From contig CAYWKS010000028.1 of the NCBI GenBank assembly GCA_964458935.1, forward strand, positions 1 through 40,346: 40,346 nucleotides of DNA, in the 5' to 3' direction. Below, piece by piece: positions 1 through 6,995 of this stretch. The translations under genes and the position numbers were made by a program. Origin of the DNA: CAYWKS01 sp964458935 (GTDB lineage: Bacteria; Planctomycetota; Phycisphaerae; Phycisphaerales; Zrk34). The notes below the pieces were generated by a model. The model was not told the origin of the DNA. It saw nothing but the letters and a program-made list of their open reading frames with translations, and searched no databases. Each line of letters opens with the position of its first letter. Positions within the stretch are counted from its first letter, which is position 1.

Positions 1-27
1 AAAAAGCGGGTTGCAGAGGTAGCGGTC

Positions 28-1266
28 TTAGAACCCCACCGCGCCGTTGACGGTCGGGATGCCCATGCGGTTGCCGTAGTCGCGGACGCCGGCGACGACC
101 TGCTTGAGGATCCGGCGGGGGTGGATCACGCCGCGCGGCAGGCCATCCGCGGGCAGTTCGACGTCGGCGACGCAGAACACATCGGTGTTGGCGATCGGCT
201 TGGCGGCGAGCCCGGTGCCCATCGTGTCGCGGATGACCCCGCCGATGCCGGTGGCCGCGCCGCCGTACGGCTCGATCGCCGAGGGGTGATTGTGCGTCTC
301 GACCTTGAAGGTGATCGCGTCGGTCTCGTCGAAGCGGATGATGCCCGCGTTGTCTACGAAGACGCTGATGCACCAGTCGATGCCATCGGCTTCGAGTTGC
401 CGCGTCGCCGCGGCGATCGTCGATTTCAGCAGGTTGTCGATCACCAGGTGGCCGTTGTCGGTGACGGCGTGGCCGATGCGGCGGGCGAAGTGCCGGATGC
501 CCGGCGTGGCGTCGGCGTGCTCGCGGTAGTGGATCGTGGACTTGAGCGTCTTGTGGACGCAGTGCTCGCTCCAAGTCTGGGCCAGCGTCTCCAACTCGAT
601 GTCGGTCGGCTCGCGTTCATCGGGCAGGGCGCGGTAGTAGTCGCGGATCGCCTGCATCTCGTGCAGCGACAGGAACAGGTGCGCCTCGCGCGACATGCGC
701 TGCAGCGCCGCGTCGTCGAGTTCGCGGATCGGCACGTGCACCCGGTTCAGCTCGTAGGCCGCCGCCTCGACGAACGATCCCGGATGCAGCGGTTCGGTCG
801 AGAGCTCCTGGATCACGGTGTTGGCGAGCAGCCGCTGAGCGATGACCCGGGCCTGGTCGGGCGTCGCGCCGTCAAAGTCATACCGGAACCCGGTGCGGAC
901 CTCGAGGCGGTCGACCTCGCCGAGCATCTCCACGATCGCGTCGCGGGTCGACTGCGCGACGGGGTCCATCACGCCCGGCTTGTAGTGAACCTCGACGGTG
1001 GCCGCGTCGTCGGCCGGCGGCCGGGCGCCGGTCACCGGGCGCTGGTTGACCGGGTCGGCGAGCAACTCGACGGCGATCCGCTCGGTTGCCGCCGGCTCGA
1101 GGGTGGATTCGATCAGGAACACGCGCGCGGTGTGGACGGCTCGCAGCGCATCAGCCAGGCCCATCTCCCGGACCTCGGCGAGGACGGCCGCCCCGCGCGG
1201 GTCGTCGGCCGGGGCCGCCGGGTGCACTTCGATCCGTGCGACAGCAACATGAGCGGTGGTCGTCAT
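28..1266 (-). CDS. purL: Phosphoribosylformylglycinamidine synthase, N-terminal part (PurS-like/PurL fusion), cut by the window edge
   Basis: FGAM synthase acts in the fourth step of de novo purine synthesis, amidating FGAR with ATP and glutamine-derived ammonia. About 412 residues are present. The first ~75 residues and residues ~90-140 look like two PurS-type halves; the second contains KPGVMDP. They are followed by the PurL linker with TWSEHC and by the ATP-binding AIRS-like domain with KVETHNHPSAIEPYGGAATG. The ATG at 1264-1266 is chosen because homology starts there; the open frame upstream lies inside the HAD gene. It lies 22 nt after the HAD gene, so it is probably co-transcribed. Oddity: a TAA at 28-30 ends the frame after GAVGF, but the same frame continues to base 1 as DRYLCNPLF, which matches the family's next motif (DxRYLGNPL). 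The stop is therefore probably a contig-end sequence error and the gene should run off the window. The PurL identity is secure. Confidence 0.93.
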   Translation of the reverse strand: MTTTAHVAVARIEVHPAAPADDPRGAAVLAEVREMGLADALRAVHTARVFLIESTLEPAATERIAVELLADPVNQRPVTGARPPADDAATVEVHYKPGVMDPVAQSTRDAIVEMLGEVDRLEVRTGFRYDFDGATPDQARVIAQRLLANTVIQELSTEPLHPGSFVEAAAYELNRVHVPIRELDDAALQRMSREAHLFLSLHEMQAIRDYYRALPDEREPTDIELETLAQTWSEHCVHKTLKSTIHYREHADATPGIRHFARRIGHAVTDNGHLVIDNLLKSTIAAATRQLEADGIDWCISVFVDNAGIIRFDETDAITFKVETHNHPSAIEPYGGAATGIGGVIRDTMGTGLAAKPIANTDVFCVADVELPADGLPRGVIHPRRILKQVVAGVRDYGNRMGIPTVNGAVGF

Positions 1267-1288
1267 CCCGCGATTGTAAGCCAAGCGA

Positions 1289-1930
1289 TTAGGGCACGCC
1301 CAGCGCATCCAACCGCTCGGCCATCTGCGCGATCGGGTCGCGGTCGTCGGTGATCTGGTGGGCGATCCACCCGCGCTGCACCGCGGCGTCGATGTTCGCC
1401 GCCAGGTCATCGAAGAACACGATCGCTTCGGGCGCGACGCCCGCCGCACGCTCCAGCGCTTCGTAGAACGGCGCGTCGGGCTTGCGCGAGCCGACCTCGT
1501 GCGAGGCGAGGCGGTGGTGCAACCGCTGCAGCGCGGGATACTGCCCCGCGTCGCCCATCACTTCCCAGTGCCAGGCGTTGGTGTTTGAAAGGCAGGCGGT
1601 CGTCAGACCCGCGGCGCCGACACGCTCGATCAGCGTCTCCGCGCCCGCGTACTGGCCCTTCAGCCAGCCCGGGACGATCGCCTCGATCTGCGGCGGCTCG
1701 TATCCCGACGACAGGTCGACCAGCCGCGTGACCAATAGATCGCGTTCGACCCGGCCGACCTCGAACTCGTGCATCAGTGCGAACACGGCGTCGGCGACCG
1801 CGGGATCGGTGAAATCCATGCAATCGGGGACGCCGACGTGATCCGCCGCCTCGGACCAGCTCCGACAGATCTGCACGAGGACCCCGCCCAGGTCGAAACA
1901 AACCAGTTCGACCGGTGGGCGATCGTTCAC
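1289..1930 (-). CDS. HAD-superfamily hydrolase (YihX/epoxide-hydrolase-N type)
   Basis: A 213-residue haloacid dehalogenase-type phosphatase, probably cytoplasmic and acting on a small phosphorylated metabolite; the substrate cannot be told. Motif I is CFDLGGVL near residue 12, with the nucleophile Asp13 and Gly where phosphatases often have the second Asp, as in the DLGGVL subgroup. Motif II is CLSNTN, motif III the Lys of SRKPDAPFY, and motif IV FFDDLAANIDAA. An alpha-helical cap lies between motifs I and II. The start is a GTG at 1928-1930 that overlaps the TGA of the upstream lipoprotein gene (GTGA), a translational-coupling arrangement. purL follows 22 nt downstream. The family is clear; a link to purine synthesis rests only on operon position. 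Confidence 0.88.
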   Translation of the reverse strand: MNDRPPVELVCFDLGGVLVQICRSWSEAADHVGVPDCMDFTDPAVADAVFALMHEFEVGRVERDLLVTRLVDLSSGYEPPQIEAIVPGWLKGQYAGAETLIERVGAAGLTTACLSNTNAWHWEVMGDAGQYPALQRLHHRLASHEVGSRKPDAPFYEALERAAGVAPEAIVFFDDLAANIDAAVQRGWIAHQITDDRDPIAQMAERLDALGVP

Positions 1931-2481
1931 GTCGATTCGACCTGCGAGGTTTCCTGGTCGGCCGGTTCGGTGTTGGGCTCGGCCGGGGCGGGCGGCGGCG
2001 TATAGTCGATCCGCGGCGGATCGCCCGTCACGGGTCCCTCGCCGTTGATCGAAACCCATGGCAAGGGGATGCCCACGTCGGTCATGAGTTGACGGATCTC
2101 GCCGGGCGGCTGGAAGGTGATCGTGCCGTTGACCTTGTAGGCGTCGCCGGGACGACCGCTGACCGCCGCGGGCAGCGTGATGCGTTGCGTGCCGTGCGCG
2201 GGGATGGTGGCGTTGGGGTGGGTGTCGCCGCTGTAACTGACCTCGCCGAGCGCGACCTTGTATTGGGCGATGCGCAAGGGCAACGGCACGTCGTTGGGGT
2301 TGCTCAACTCCACGATCACCCGGGCCGCCGCCCCGGCCTCGGAGACCTCGGTCAGTTCGACGGCGTGGACCTGCGCCTGGGGTGTCTGGACCAGGCCCAG
2401 CGACATCGGGCTGGATTCGCACCCGCCGGCGGCGGCCGCGACCGCCGCGAGCAAGACCACGTTGAACGTGCCGCGTCTCAT
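1927..2481 (-). CDS. Predicted lipoprotein with LEA14/WHy-like domain
   Basis: About 184 residues. The N-terminus is a short lipoprotein signal peptide: RR, a hydrophobic Leu/Val/Ala stretch, then AAGGC with the lipidated Cys at about residue 21. The mature part contains a pattern typical of LEA14/water-stress-hypersensitive (WHy) beta-sandwich domains (residues ~35-130: a strand, then VIVELSNPNDVPLPL, then a later strand before a Pro-rich tail). Such domains are found on envelope proteins linked to desiccation or stress, but no specific activity is known here. The ATG at 2479-2481 is preferred; a GTG two codons upstream (2485-2487) is the alternative. It heads an operon with the HAD hydrolase (GTGA overlap) and purL. 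The family assignment is moderate, the lipoprotein call good. Confidence 0.78.
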   Translation of the reverse strand: MRRGTFNVVLLAAVAAAAGGCESSPMSLGLVQTPQAQVHAVELTEVSEAGAAARVIVELSNPNDVPLPLRIAQYKVALGEVSYSGDTHPNATIPAHGTQRITLPAAVSGRPGDAYKVNGTITFQPPGEIRQLMTDVGIPLPWVSINGEGPVTGDPPRIDYTPPPAPAEPNTEPADQETSQVEST

Positions 2482-2488
2482 ACGCACT

Positions 2489-2518
2489 ACTGTACGGACC
2501 GGGCGGATGATCTGCCAG
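2489..2518 (-). promoter_or_regulatory. Candidate promoter of the lipoprotein-HAD-purL operon
   Basis: On the minus strand, CTGGCA (2513-2518) and TACAGT (2489-2494) are 18 nt apart. Transcription would start about 7 nt after the -10 box, at or next to the ATG at 2481, giving a nearly leaderless mRNA. Both boxes match the sigma-70 consensus only partly. Confidence 0.35.
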
Positions 2519-2582
2519 CGGCGGCGTGCAAGGGCTGCACCGGCTTCGCACCTCGACGGGCGCGCGGTACGCTTGGGCTGAC

Positions 2583-4010
2583 ATGTTCGATGCGACGGCC
2601 CTGGATTCCATGGTGATGCTGGCGGCGGGGGCGGTGGCGTTCGCGCTGCCCGCGGTGGCGCTGGGCGTGCGGCTGGGCCTGCCGGCGATCGCGGGGCCGG
2701 CCGTCGTCGGGCTGCTGCTCAGCACGGCGGTGCTGGGCGAGGCCTGGCCGGACGCCCAGCGCCTGCTCATCCGTGGGGGCTACACCGAGCACCGAGAGTA
2801 CCAGTCGCGCCAAGCCGAACTGCAGGCTCAGCTCGACGCCATCGTTGGTGTGAGTCCCGCCGGCTTCGAGGGGGCCCGCGAGCAGATGCGCGCCCAACTC
2901 CGGCCGCTGCGCGATCGGGTCGATCGGGCCGAGGCCCGACGCGCCGAGCAACTCCACGCCGCAACCTGGCTGTTGATCATTGCGGCGATGGCGACGAGCG
3001 TGGCATCGGCGAAGCCGCGACCGGATCGGCACGGCATCGTCGACGCGGCGATGCCGGCGGTGGCCATGCTGGTCACATCGGCGCTGGTCGCGGTGGCGGG
3101 GGCGGCGCTGCTGGGTCGGCGCCCGCTCGATCCGGATGCCTCGCGCTGGCTGGCGGGGCTGATCCTCGGTTGTGCGGCGATCGCCTCGCCGCTGCCCGCG
3201 ACGCTGCTCGACCGCGTCGGGCGCAACGCCACCGACCGCTCGCTCGACGATCGGCCGGCGCTGTTGCAGGCGGCAAGCGTCTTGCTCGTCACGCTCGTAT
3301 GGATCGGCCTGGCCGTGGTGGCGGGACGTGACCCGGTCGCGGACGAATCCGCACCGCATCGGCCACCGCTCGACTACCGCGCCGGCGGCATCGCGCTTGC
3401 GCTGCTCGTCGCCCAGACCCTGATCTGGCGTTACATGCCCGATCCCCGCGCACGGGCAAACCGATCGCTCGCCCGCGGCGGGTTGTGCGTGTTCATGGCC
3501 GTGCTCGGCGTGGTCCTGCCGATCCTCGCCATCGGCGTGGGCGTGCACCTGTTGACCGTGGCGTGGGTGTGGTTCGCCGCGGACGTGCTCGCGGAGTCCG
3601 GCAAGGTTCGCCGGGCTCGTCACGCCCATCACCGCCTCGGCGCATGGGGCCATCCCGTGATCGCCGGGGCCGCGGCCCTGCTGGTCGCCGTACAGGTCGA
3701 CCTGTCGGCATTCAGCGTGTGGCTGTTGCTGGTCGTGGTCATCGCCTCGGGCGACGGGCGGGCGCTGGGCATGCTCCTGGCGGTTAAGCTGTTCGGTGGG
3801 CGGTCGTGGTGGACGGGCATGCGGATGGGCGCCGCCGCCGCGTCGGCCGGGGTGATGAGCCTCGCCGTCGCCTACGCGCTGATCGATGCCCGGGTGATCG
3901 ATGCGGCGCTGTTCGCGGCGCTGGTCGTGGGCGTGATCGTCAACGCGACGCTCGCCCGCCCGGTGCTGGCGATCGTCGATCGGACGCTGATGGCGGACGA
4001 AGCGGCCTGA
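2583..4010 (+). CDS. Multi-pass membrane protein, possibly cation/proton antiporter-like
   Basis: 475 residues with about 11-12 hydrophobic segments, so an inner-membrane protein. The first two helices (residues ~8-50, including LGVRLGLPAIAGPAVVGLLLS) resemble the opening of monovalent cation:proton antiporters of the CPA type. They are followed by a charged, probably coiled-coil loop (residues ~60-115, rich in Arg, Glu and Gln) not typical of plain antiporters. Later helices are Ala/Val/Leu-rich with few charged residues, and I see no clear transport signature. The ATG at 2583 is chosen because the hydrophobic N-terminus begins there and because a weak promoter (TTCGCA at 2545-2550, TACGCT at 2568-2573, spacer 17) would start transcription just before it. 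It is divergent from the lipoprotein operon and convergent with the SDR gene 12 nt away. The function is unknown; the antiporter idea is an inference from helix pattern only. Confidence 0.75.
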   Translation: MFDATALDSMVMLAAGAVAFALPAVALGVRLGLPAIAGPAVVGLLLSTAVLGEAWPDAQRLLIRGGYTEHREYQSRQAELQAQLDAIVGVSPAGFEGAREQMRAQLRPLRDRVDRAEARRAEQLHAATWLLIIAAMATSVASAKPRPDRHGIVDAAMPAVAMLVTSALVAVAGAALLGRRPLDPDASRWLAGLILGCAAIASPLPATLLDRVGRNATDRSLDDRPALLQAASVLLVTLVWIGLAVVAGRDPVADESAPHRPPLDYRAGGIALALLVAQTLIWRYMPDPRARANRSLARGGLCVFMAVLGVVLPILAIGVGVHLLTVAWVWFAADVLAESGKVRRARHAHHRLGAWGHPVIAGAAALLVAVQVDLSAFSVWLLLVVVIASGDGRALGMLLAVKLFGGRSWWTGMRMGAAAASAGVMSLAVAYALIDARVIDAALFAALVVGVIVNATLARPVLAIVDRTLMADEAA

Positions 4011-4022
4011 GCGGCGTGCGAG

Positions 4023-4844
4023 CTACGGCGCGGCGCGCTTGCGGTCACGGCCGGCGTGCTTGCGCAGTGAGCGCCGGGTCATGCCGGGCAGCAGGCACGC
4101 CAGCGACGAGCCGAGGTGCGCCCACCGCGCCGGCCAGACCTCCTCGCACGGGCGGCGCAGCGCCCGGACCGTCCGCCGCGCCACGTGCTCGGCGGTCTGC
4201 ATGAACGCCTCGGGCGTGTTCTCCTGGAGCGTGTCATGGCCGCCAATCCGGGCGCTGACCTCGAAGAACTCGGTCTTGGTCCCGATCGGGTACACCGCGG
4301 TCACGTCGATATTGTACGGCTCCAACTCGACCCTCAGCGCCGTCGCCAGCACGTCCTGCGCCGCCTTGGTGGCGCTGTACGCCGAATAGTTCGGAAGGCC
4401 CACACGACTGACGATGCTCGTGCAGATGACGATGTGGCCCGAGCCGGCCCGCTTCATCGCGGGCAGCGAAGCCCGCACGCACCGCACCGTCCCGAAGTAG
4501 TTGACCTCGAAGATCTGGCGATGCTCGGCGTCGCCGAGTTGCTCGACCGGGCGCATGAACCCGTAACCGGCGTTGGCGAACATCACGTCGAGTCGCCCGA
4601 ACTCCGTGAGCGTCCGGTCGACCAGCGCCTCTACCTGGTCGTCGTGGGCGACGTCGCACGTCACGGGCAGCGCGCGGCGGCCGAGCTGACGGACCTGCTC
4701 GGCGACGGCGGCGAGGCGATCCTCCCGCCGCGCCGCGACGACTATGTCCATGCCCGCCCGCGCGGCTTCGATCGCCGTTGCCGCCCCGATCCCGGCCGAT
4801 GCGCCGGTGATCACGATCACTTTGTCATGCAGGTCTCTGGCCAT
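4023..4844 (-). CDS. Short-chain dehydrogenase/reductase (SDR) family oxidoreductase
   Basis: 273 residues, classical SDR size. The Rossmann nucleotide-binding motif TGASAGIG is at residues 13-20, followed by VVAARREDRL, which favours NADP(H) because of the Arg residues after beta-2. The NAG structural motif is in FANAGYG, and the catalytic Ser, Tyr and Lys lie in CTSIVSRVG and YSATK. The C-terminal ~50 residues are basic and may touch membrane or a partner (SLACLLPGM then many Arg/Lys). The ATG at 4842-4844 sits at the usual distance from the Gly motif; a TTG at 4878-4880 is the alternative start. The gene is minus strand, ends 12 nt from the convergent membrane-protein gene, and follows the sigma-like gene by 51 nt. 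The substrate is unknown. Confidence 0.9.
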   Translation of the reverse strand: MARDLHDKVIVITGASAGIGAATAIEAARAGMDIVVAARREDRLAAVAEQVRQLGRRALPVTCDVAHDDQVEALVDRTLTEFGRLDVMFANAGYGFMRPVEQLGDAEHRQIFEVNYFGTVRCVRASLPAMKRAGSGHIVICTSIVSRVGLPNYSAYSATKAAQDVLATALRVELEPYNIDVTAVYPIGTKTEFFEVSARIGGHDTLQENTPEAFMQTAEHVARRTVRALRRPCEEVWPARWAHLGSSLACLLPGMTRRSLRKHAGRDRKRAAP

Positions 4845-4895
4845 GCCCCTGAGTGTCGCGGCCGGCGCGCTCGCTGGCAAGCCGCCCCCGTGCGG

Positions 4896-5489
4896 TCAAG
4901 CGTTCATCGCCGCCCACAGCACGGCCACGATGATCGCGATGATGATCCCGGCGATCACGACCATGGCAAACCACCGCCGCCGGCCGCGCTCGCGCCACGG
5001 CTCGATGCGCGGGACCGGTTCCAGCGCGTCGGCCGCGTCGCGCAGCGCCCCGGCGACCCGCGGCGTCTCATCGCCGAATCGCTCGTGCATGTGGGCGTCG
5101 GCCTTTTCCAGGTGCATGGCCATCGCGGTCTTGGAACAGTCCATCGCCCGGGCCGCGGTCGTCGGGTCGAGCTGCTCGACGCGGCGGAGCAGCCAGGCCT
5201 CCATCGCCTGGTGCGGCAGTTCCCTCAACGCCAGCCGGCCGGCGCTCACCGGGTCTTCGGCGGGCCGGTCGCCGCCGGGGGCTCGGGACGGCTTGGCCGC
5301 CCACTCCCGGGCGCGCTGGATGATCAGCCGGTCCAGTCGCTCGGGCTCGACCCGCTTGAGCGTCCGCCGGTCGTTCATGACGTGCTTGTAAAGCGAATCG
5401 GCGCGTTCGCGCGTGCCGGTCAGCAGCGTCGCCAGTCGCCACGCCCTGCGTTGATATGCCTGCCAACGTATCTCGCGTTCGCCATTCAC
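4896..5489 (-). CDS. Sigma-70/ECF-like helix-turn-helix protein with C-terminal membrane anchor
   Basis: 197 residues. Residues ~10-60 (AYQRRAWRLATLLTG, then RADSLYKHVM) resemble the start of region 2 of ECF sigma factors. Residues ~87-140 (LRELPHQAMEAWLLRR, then TTAARAMDCSKTAMAMHLEKA) match the region 4 helix-turn-helix pattern, with the LP pair and the spaced Ala/Ser residues. A single strongly hydrophobic helix follows at residues ~172-195 (WFAMVVIAGIIIAIIVAVLW) after an Arg-rich stretch, so the DNA-binding part would face the cytoplasm. The core sigma-2 promoter-melting region is degenerate, so this may be a pseudo-sigma or a membrane-held regulator. The start is a GTG at 5487-5489 without a strong ribosome site. 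It lies between lexA (86 nt upstream) and the SDR gene. I do not recognise a named family; the fold call is moderate. Confidence 0.7.
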   Translation of the reverse strand: MNGEREIRWQAYQRRAWRLATLLTGTRERADSLYKHVMNDRRTLKRVEPERLDRLIIQRAREWAAKPSRAPGGDRPAEDPVSAGRLALRELPHQAMEAWLLRRVEQLDPTTAARAMDCSKTAMAMHLEKADAHMHERFGDETPRVAGALRDAADALEPVPRIEPWRERGRRRWFAMVVIAGIIIAIIVAVLWAAMNA

Positions 5490-5575
5490 GGGGGCGCATG
5501 ATACACGGCCGCCCCGTGGGCCCGCCCCGCACCGCCCTGTTGCAGGCCGAGCCGCTTCGTCGCTTGTCCACGATT

Positions 5576-6196
5576 TCAGTAGGTGCGGACGACGCCGATG
5601 ACGATGCCCTGGATGGTCACGTCGTCGACCCAGATGGGTTCGTACGCCTCGTTGGCGGGTTGGAGGCGGATGCGGCCCTTGTCCTTGTAGAACTTCTTGA
5701 GGGTCGCTTCGTTGTCCTCGGGCAGCAGGGCAACGACCGTCTGGCCGTTCCGCGCCGTGGCGGCGCGCTGGCAGACGACGTAGTCACCTTCGCGGATCTG
5801 CTCGTCGATCATGGAATCGCCCTTGACCCGCAGGCAGAAGATGTCGCCGGATCGATGGGGTTGGGCGAAGATGTCCTCGAGGTCGAGGAACTCGCGCTCC
5901 TCGACGGCTTCGATCGGGCGGCCGGCGGCGATCGCCCCGACCAGGGGCAGGCGGGTCGGCCGCTGCTCATCCGGCAGCAGACAGCGGTCGGTCAGCTCCA
6001 AAGAGCGCGCCTTGTTCGCATCCCGCCGCAACGCCCCCTTTTTGATGAGCGCTTCGACGTGCTCGAACACGGTGACCTTGCTTACGCCCAGTTCGTCGGC
6101 CAGCTCCTGCATCGTGGGCGAACAGCCCTGACGCAGCCGCCAGTCCCGGATGAGCGTGAGGATCCGGATCTGCTTGGGCGTCAGATTGATCGACAT
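5576..6196 (-). CDS. lexA: LexA repressor (SOS regulator, S24 peptidase)
   Basis: 206 residues, standard LexA length. LexA represses DNA-damage genes and cleaves itself when RecA filaments form. The N-terminal winged helix (residues ~1-65) has LTPKQIRILTLIRDW and the recognition region PTMQELADELGVSKVTVFEHV. The self-cleavage bond is Ala91-Gly92 in VGAIAAGRP. The catalytic Ser128 is in GDSM and the catalytic Lys167 in ATLKKFY. The ATG at 6194-6196 has a very good ribosome site, GGAGGT, 8 nt upstream. That site lies inside the reading frame of the preceding gene, which overlaps lexA by 230 nt. Autoregulation is expected from the family; a candidate operator palindrome sits at 6834-6846. Confidence 0.97.
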   Translation of the reverse strand: MSINLTPKQIRILTLIRDWRLRQGCSPTMQELADELGVSKVTVFEHVEALIKKGALRRDANKARSLELTDRCLLPDEQRPTRLPLVGAIAAGRPIEAVEEREFLDLEDIFAQPHRSGDIFCLRVKGDSMIDEQIREGDYVVCQRAATARNGQTVVALLPEDNEATLKKFYKDKGRIRLQPANEAYEPIWVDDVTIQGIVIGVVRTY

Positions 6197-6689
6197 CGGC
6201 GTTTACCTCCGTGTTGTGGGATGCGTCGAGCCCTGACGCAGGATCGGTGTGGATCTGGCAGTGCGCCAGGCGGAGCGTGTGCGACCGGGCGGCGTGGGGA
6301 TCGCGGAGTTGGCGCAGCCCGCCGGCGGCGCGACGCAACTCGTCCGATTGGCTGGCCAGCCACGCCTCGATCGCCGATGCCGCGGCGTTGAGCAGGCCCG
6401 ACCGCACCCATTGCGGATGGGGGCCCAACTGGGTGGGGTCGACCAGCGGGTCGACGTGCTCGAAGCGGTCGGCCTGGCGTCGCGGTGAGCGACCGGACCC
6501 TTGATCGCGGTCGTCGTCGGACTCGCGGCGACGGGGCAGCCGCGCCCAAGTGGCGTTGGAGCCGGCCGAGTCGGTATCGGCGTCGCGATCCGGGGCGGCG
6601 CCAACCTGTCGCAGCATTTGCGAGCCGTAGGCTTCATATCGGGTCACGTAAGGGCCGCCCGGGCCGGTCATGACTAGAGGCAAGGGCAT
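5967..6689 (-). CDS. Hypothetical protein overlapping the start of lexA
   Basis: About 240 residues, of unknown family. Codon third positions are strongly G/C-biased in this frame from the ATG (6687-6689) down to lexA, which supports real coding, and the start has a GAGGT ribosome site 6 nt upstream. The first ~80 residues are Gly/Pro/Asp/Arg-rich. Residues ~88-130 (HPQWVRSGLLNAAASAIEAWLA, then ELRRAAGGLRQLRD) look like one or two amphipathic helices. No stop occurs before lexA, so the frame enters lexA for 230 nt and ends with TGA at 5967-5969; the last ~75 residues are then an off-frame reading of lexA. Alternatively a frameshift could end it at the TAA at 6203-6205, which abuts the lexA ribosome site. 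As the first gene of the lexA transcript it may be SOS-regulated. No function is proposed. Confidence 0.6.
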   Translation of the reverse strand: MPLPLVMTGPGGPYVTRYEAYGSQMLRQVGAAPDRDADTDSAGSNATWARLPRRRESDDDRDQGSGRSPRRQADRFEHVDPLVDPTQLGPHPQWVRSGLLNAAASAIEAWLASQSDELRRAAGGLRQLRDPHAARSHTLRLAHCQIHTDPASGLDASHNTEVNADVDQSDAQADPDPHAHPGLAAASGLFAHDAGAGRRTGRKQGHRVRARRSAHQKGGVAAGCEQGALFGADRPLSAAG

Positions 6690-6823
6690 GTTGGACCTCG
6701 CAGTCTTGGGGTTCGTCGGTGTCGGCCCACTAAACGTTGTGGGTGGACCTGGTCTTGCCGTGTTAGACCTTCGACGAACGACCGCCGGGTGCTTGAGAGT
6801 TTTTCCTCTCATTCGTTCGGTAT

Positions 6824-6852
6824 AAGTTAGCCAAACGGGACCCGTTCGTCAA
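6824..6852 (-). promoter_or_regulatory. Candidate promoter and operator palindrome upstream of the lexA operon
   Basis: On the minus strand, TTGACG (6847-6852) and TAACTT (6824-6829) are spaced by 17 nt. The spacer holds a perfect 13-bp palindrome, AACGGGACCCGTT at 6834-6846, placed where a repressor would block RNA polymerase. It could be a LexA site of a lineage-specific type, but it matches neither the classical CTGT-N8-ACAG nor the GAAC-N4-GTTC form. The rest of 6690-6995 is a long leader (about 130 nt) and promoter-distal DNA with no gene I can support. Confidence 0.4.
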
Positions 6853-6995
6853 GACATGTTTCAAGCCGGGCCTGGCACAAGGGTTACGAGCCGCGGCACC
6901 AACGTCGAGCCCCCGAACAGGTCCCGACGGTCGCGGCCGGGCCGCGGACTTATCGGCCGGTCGACGCCGTTGTAAGGGGTGGGCGGCCCGGGGCG

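Noticed and set aside
1..1266. purL as a true pseudogene
   Set aside because: The frame after the stop keeps the conserved motif, and the changes cluster at the contig end.
121..1353. Long plus-strand open frame opposite purL
   Set aside because: Arg/Gly/Val-rich translation without family features; the minus strand clearly encodes PurL. High GC keeps antisense frames open.
4845..4880. Upstream TTG start (4878-4880) for the SDR gene
   Set aside because: The 12 extra residues are low-complexity and the ATG at 4844 gives the normal distance to the Gly motif; it remains possible.
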